Assembly: GCA_004335635.1 (NCBI GenBank)
Contig: QAXH01000800.1
Coordinates: forward strand, 1,832 to 23,537
From: Chloromonas sp. AAM2
Lineage: Eukaryota > Chlorophyta > Chlorophyceae > Chlamydomonadales > Chlamydomonadaceae
Length of the DNA: 21,706 nt
Reading direction: 5' to 3'
Below are positions 21,088-21,706 of the stretch, in pieces (positions within the stretch are counted from its first letter, which is position 1; every line of letters starts with the position of its first letter). The notes under the pieces are model-generated. The model saw only the letters and a list, made by a program, of their open reading frames with translations. It had not been told where the DNA came from and made no database searches. A program made the position numbers and the translations under genes.

Positions 21088-21308
21088 CGCTGTCCAAACA
21101 TGGCTATGAGGAGGTTGGACCCTAGTACATGGGAGCCCAGGCGCCGTGTCAACGCGCTCTTTACCTGCCTACCTCCGCCACCTCTGCCATGGGCCAGCTA
21201 GCACTCCATGGCAGAGGTGGTGGAGGTGGCCAGGCACTGAAGAGCGCCGTGACGCGGCGCCTGGGCTCACATGCGGTCCGAGCTCTTCATAACCATGTTT
21301 GGACAGCG
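21088..21308. repeat. 221-bp long near-perfect hairpin (inverted repeat)
   Basis: The left arm 21088-21192 and right arm 21206-21308 are reverse complements with few mismatches and small gaps, around a 13-base loop at 21193-21205. Matching blocks from outside in are CGCTGTCCAAAC / GTTTGGACAGCG, GAGCCCAGGCGCCG / CGGCGCCTGGGCTC, GCGCTCTT / AAGAGCGC and CACCTCTGCCATGG / CCATGGCAGAGGTG. AAC flanks both ends, a possible 3-base target duplication. It may be a fold-back (MITE-like) element or the source of a small-RNA precursor transcript. Confidence 0.9.
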
Positions 21309-21432
21309 AACCACGCTCAGTGGATCCATGCTCACTCTGCATAGAGCACCAGCTGACTCATGGTGATTGAAATGTACTGTTGTCCGTATGTCAGGCATAG
21401 TTGTGGCCTTGCTGAGATCCGTGCTATTACTT

Positions 21433-21615
21433 TCACCAGAGGTCACCAATCAAACTGCTAACAGGTGATGACATGTCACCCAAGTATGATCTGAATCTGC
21501 AGCCCATTATTGTGGCCTGGACGAGCAAGGACACCCTCTCCTGATTGCGTGTGATGCGAGAGCCACTCTCTCTTGAAGGACCACCTGTCGAGGCCTGGCT
21601 CAGTTCATGCTCCAT
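21433..21615 (-). CDS. Weak candidate exon on the minus strand
   Basis: A 60-codon ORF from an ATG at 21615 with an in-frame stop just upstream, starting MEHELSQASTGGPSRESGSR. It could be a first exon of the gene suggested by 20842-21082, with the hairpin in the intron between, but I found no donor and acceptor pair that I would defend. It may equally be chance. Confidence 0.2.
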   Translation of the reverse strand: MEHELSQASTGGPSRESGSRITRNQERVSLLVQATIMGCRFRSYLGDMSSPVSSLIGDLW

Positions 21616-21706
21616 GGCACAATTTCAGCGGCCTTCCGTACAGTGACAGTCCCTATTTCCGACCGGCCCAAGATCCGATCAGTGTTCAGGGTTGCGTTTG
21701 TAAGGG

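Overview
This looks like a piece of the nuclear genome of a green alga, most likely a chlamydomonadalean (volvocine or Haematococcus-like) species. The evidence is many short exons with GT-AG introns of about 100-1100 bases, TG-rich acceptors ending in GCAG, TGTAA motifs (the chlorophycean polyadenylation signal) downstream of stops, (CA)n/(GT)n and poly-G tracts, and a family repertoire (glyoxal oxidase-like radical-copper oxidase, secreted pectate-lyase-fold protein) typical of algal extracellular matrix. The genus is inference; I saw no rRNA, tRNA, CRISPR array or bacterial-style operon.

Layout. 1-1299 (+): the 3' part of a gene for a low-complexity Pro/His/Gln/Met-rich protein with two different in-frame tandem repeats. 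1300-4132: mostly unassigned, with two coding-like minus-strand ORFs (1486-1815 and 3614-3988) that could be the last and first exons of one poorly resolved gene, and one copy (A) of a dispersed repeat at 2651-2819. 4133-9267 (+): a 13-exon gene for a secreted 636-residue glyoxal/galactose oxidase-like protein with all five expected copper/radical residues. 9268-10955: convergent 3' flanks, with candidate TGTAA signals of both neighbours only about 35 bases apart. 10956-16655 (-): a 13-exon gene for a secreted 541-residue pectate lyase superfamily (right-handed beta-helix) protein. 16656-17006: a 351-base divergent intergenic region. 17007-19582 (+): a 5-exon gene for a 217-residue histidine phosphatase (phosphoglycerate mutase-like). 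19583-21706: largely unassigned, with a 25-bp tandem repeat array, two possible minus-strand exons and a striking 221-bp near-perfect hairpin.

The three exon models were built by hand. In each, every intron is GT-AG, the phases agree at every junction, and the summed coding length is a multiple of three (1911, 1626 and 654 nt). The two 13-exon genes both encode signal-peptide proteins that would act on extracellular carbohydrate or aldehyde substrates, so they are plausibly both part of wall or matrix remodelling, but they are convergent and do not share a promoter. The cytosolic-looking phosphatase shares the divergent region with the lyase-like gene; a functional link is not evident. The most unusual non-coding object is the hairpin at 21088-21308, which could be a small-RNA precursor or a fold-back transposable element.
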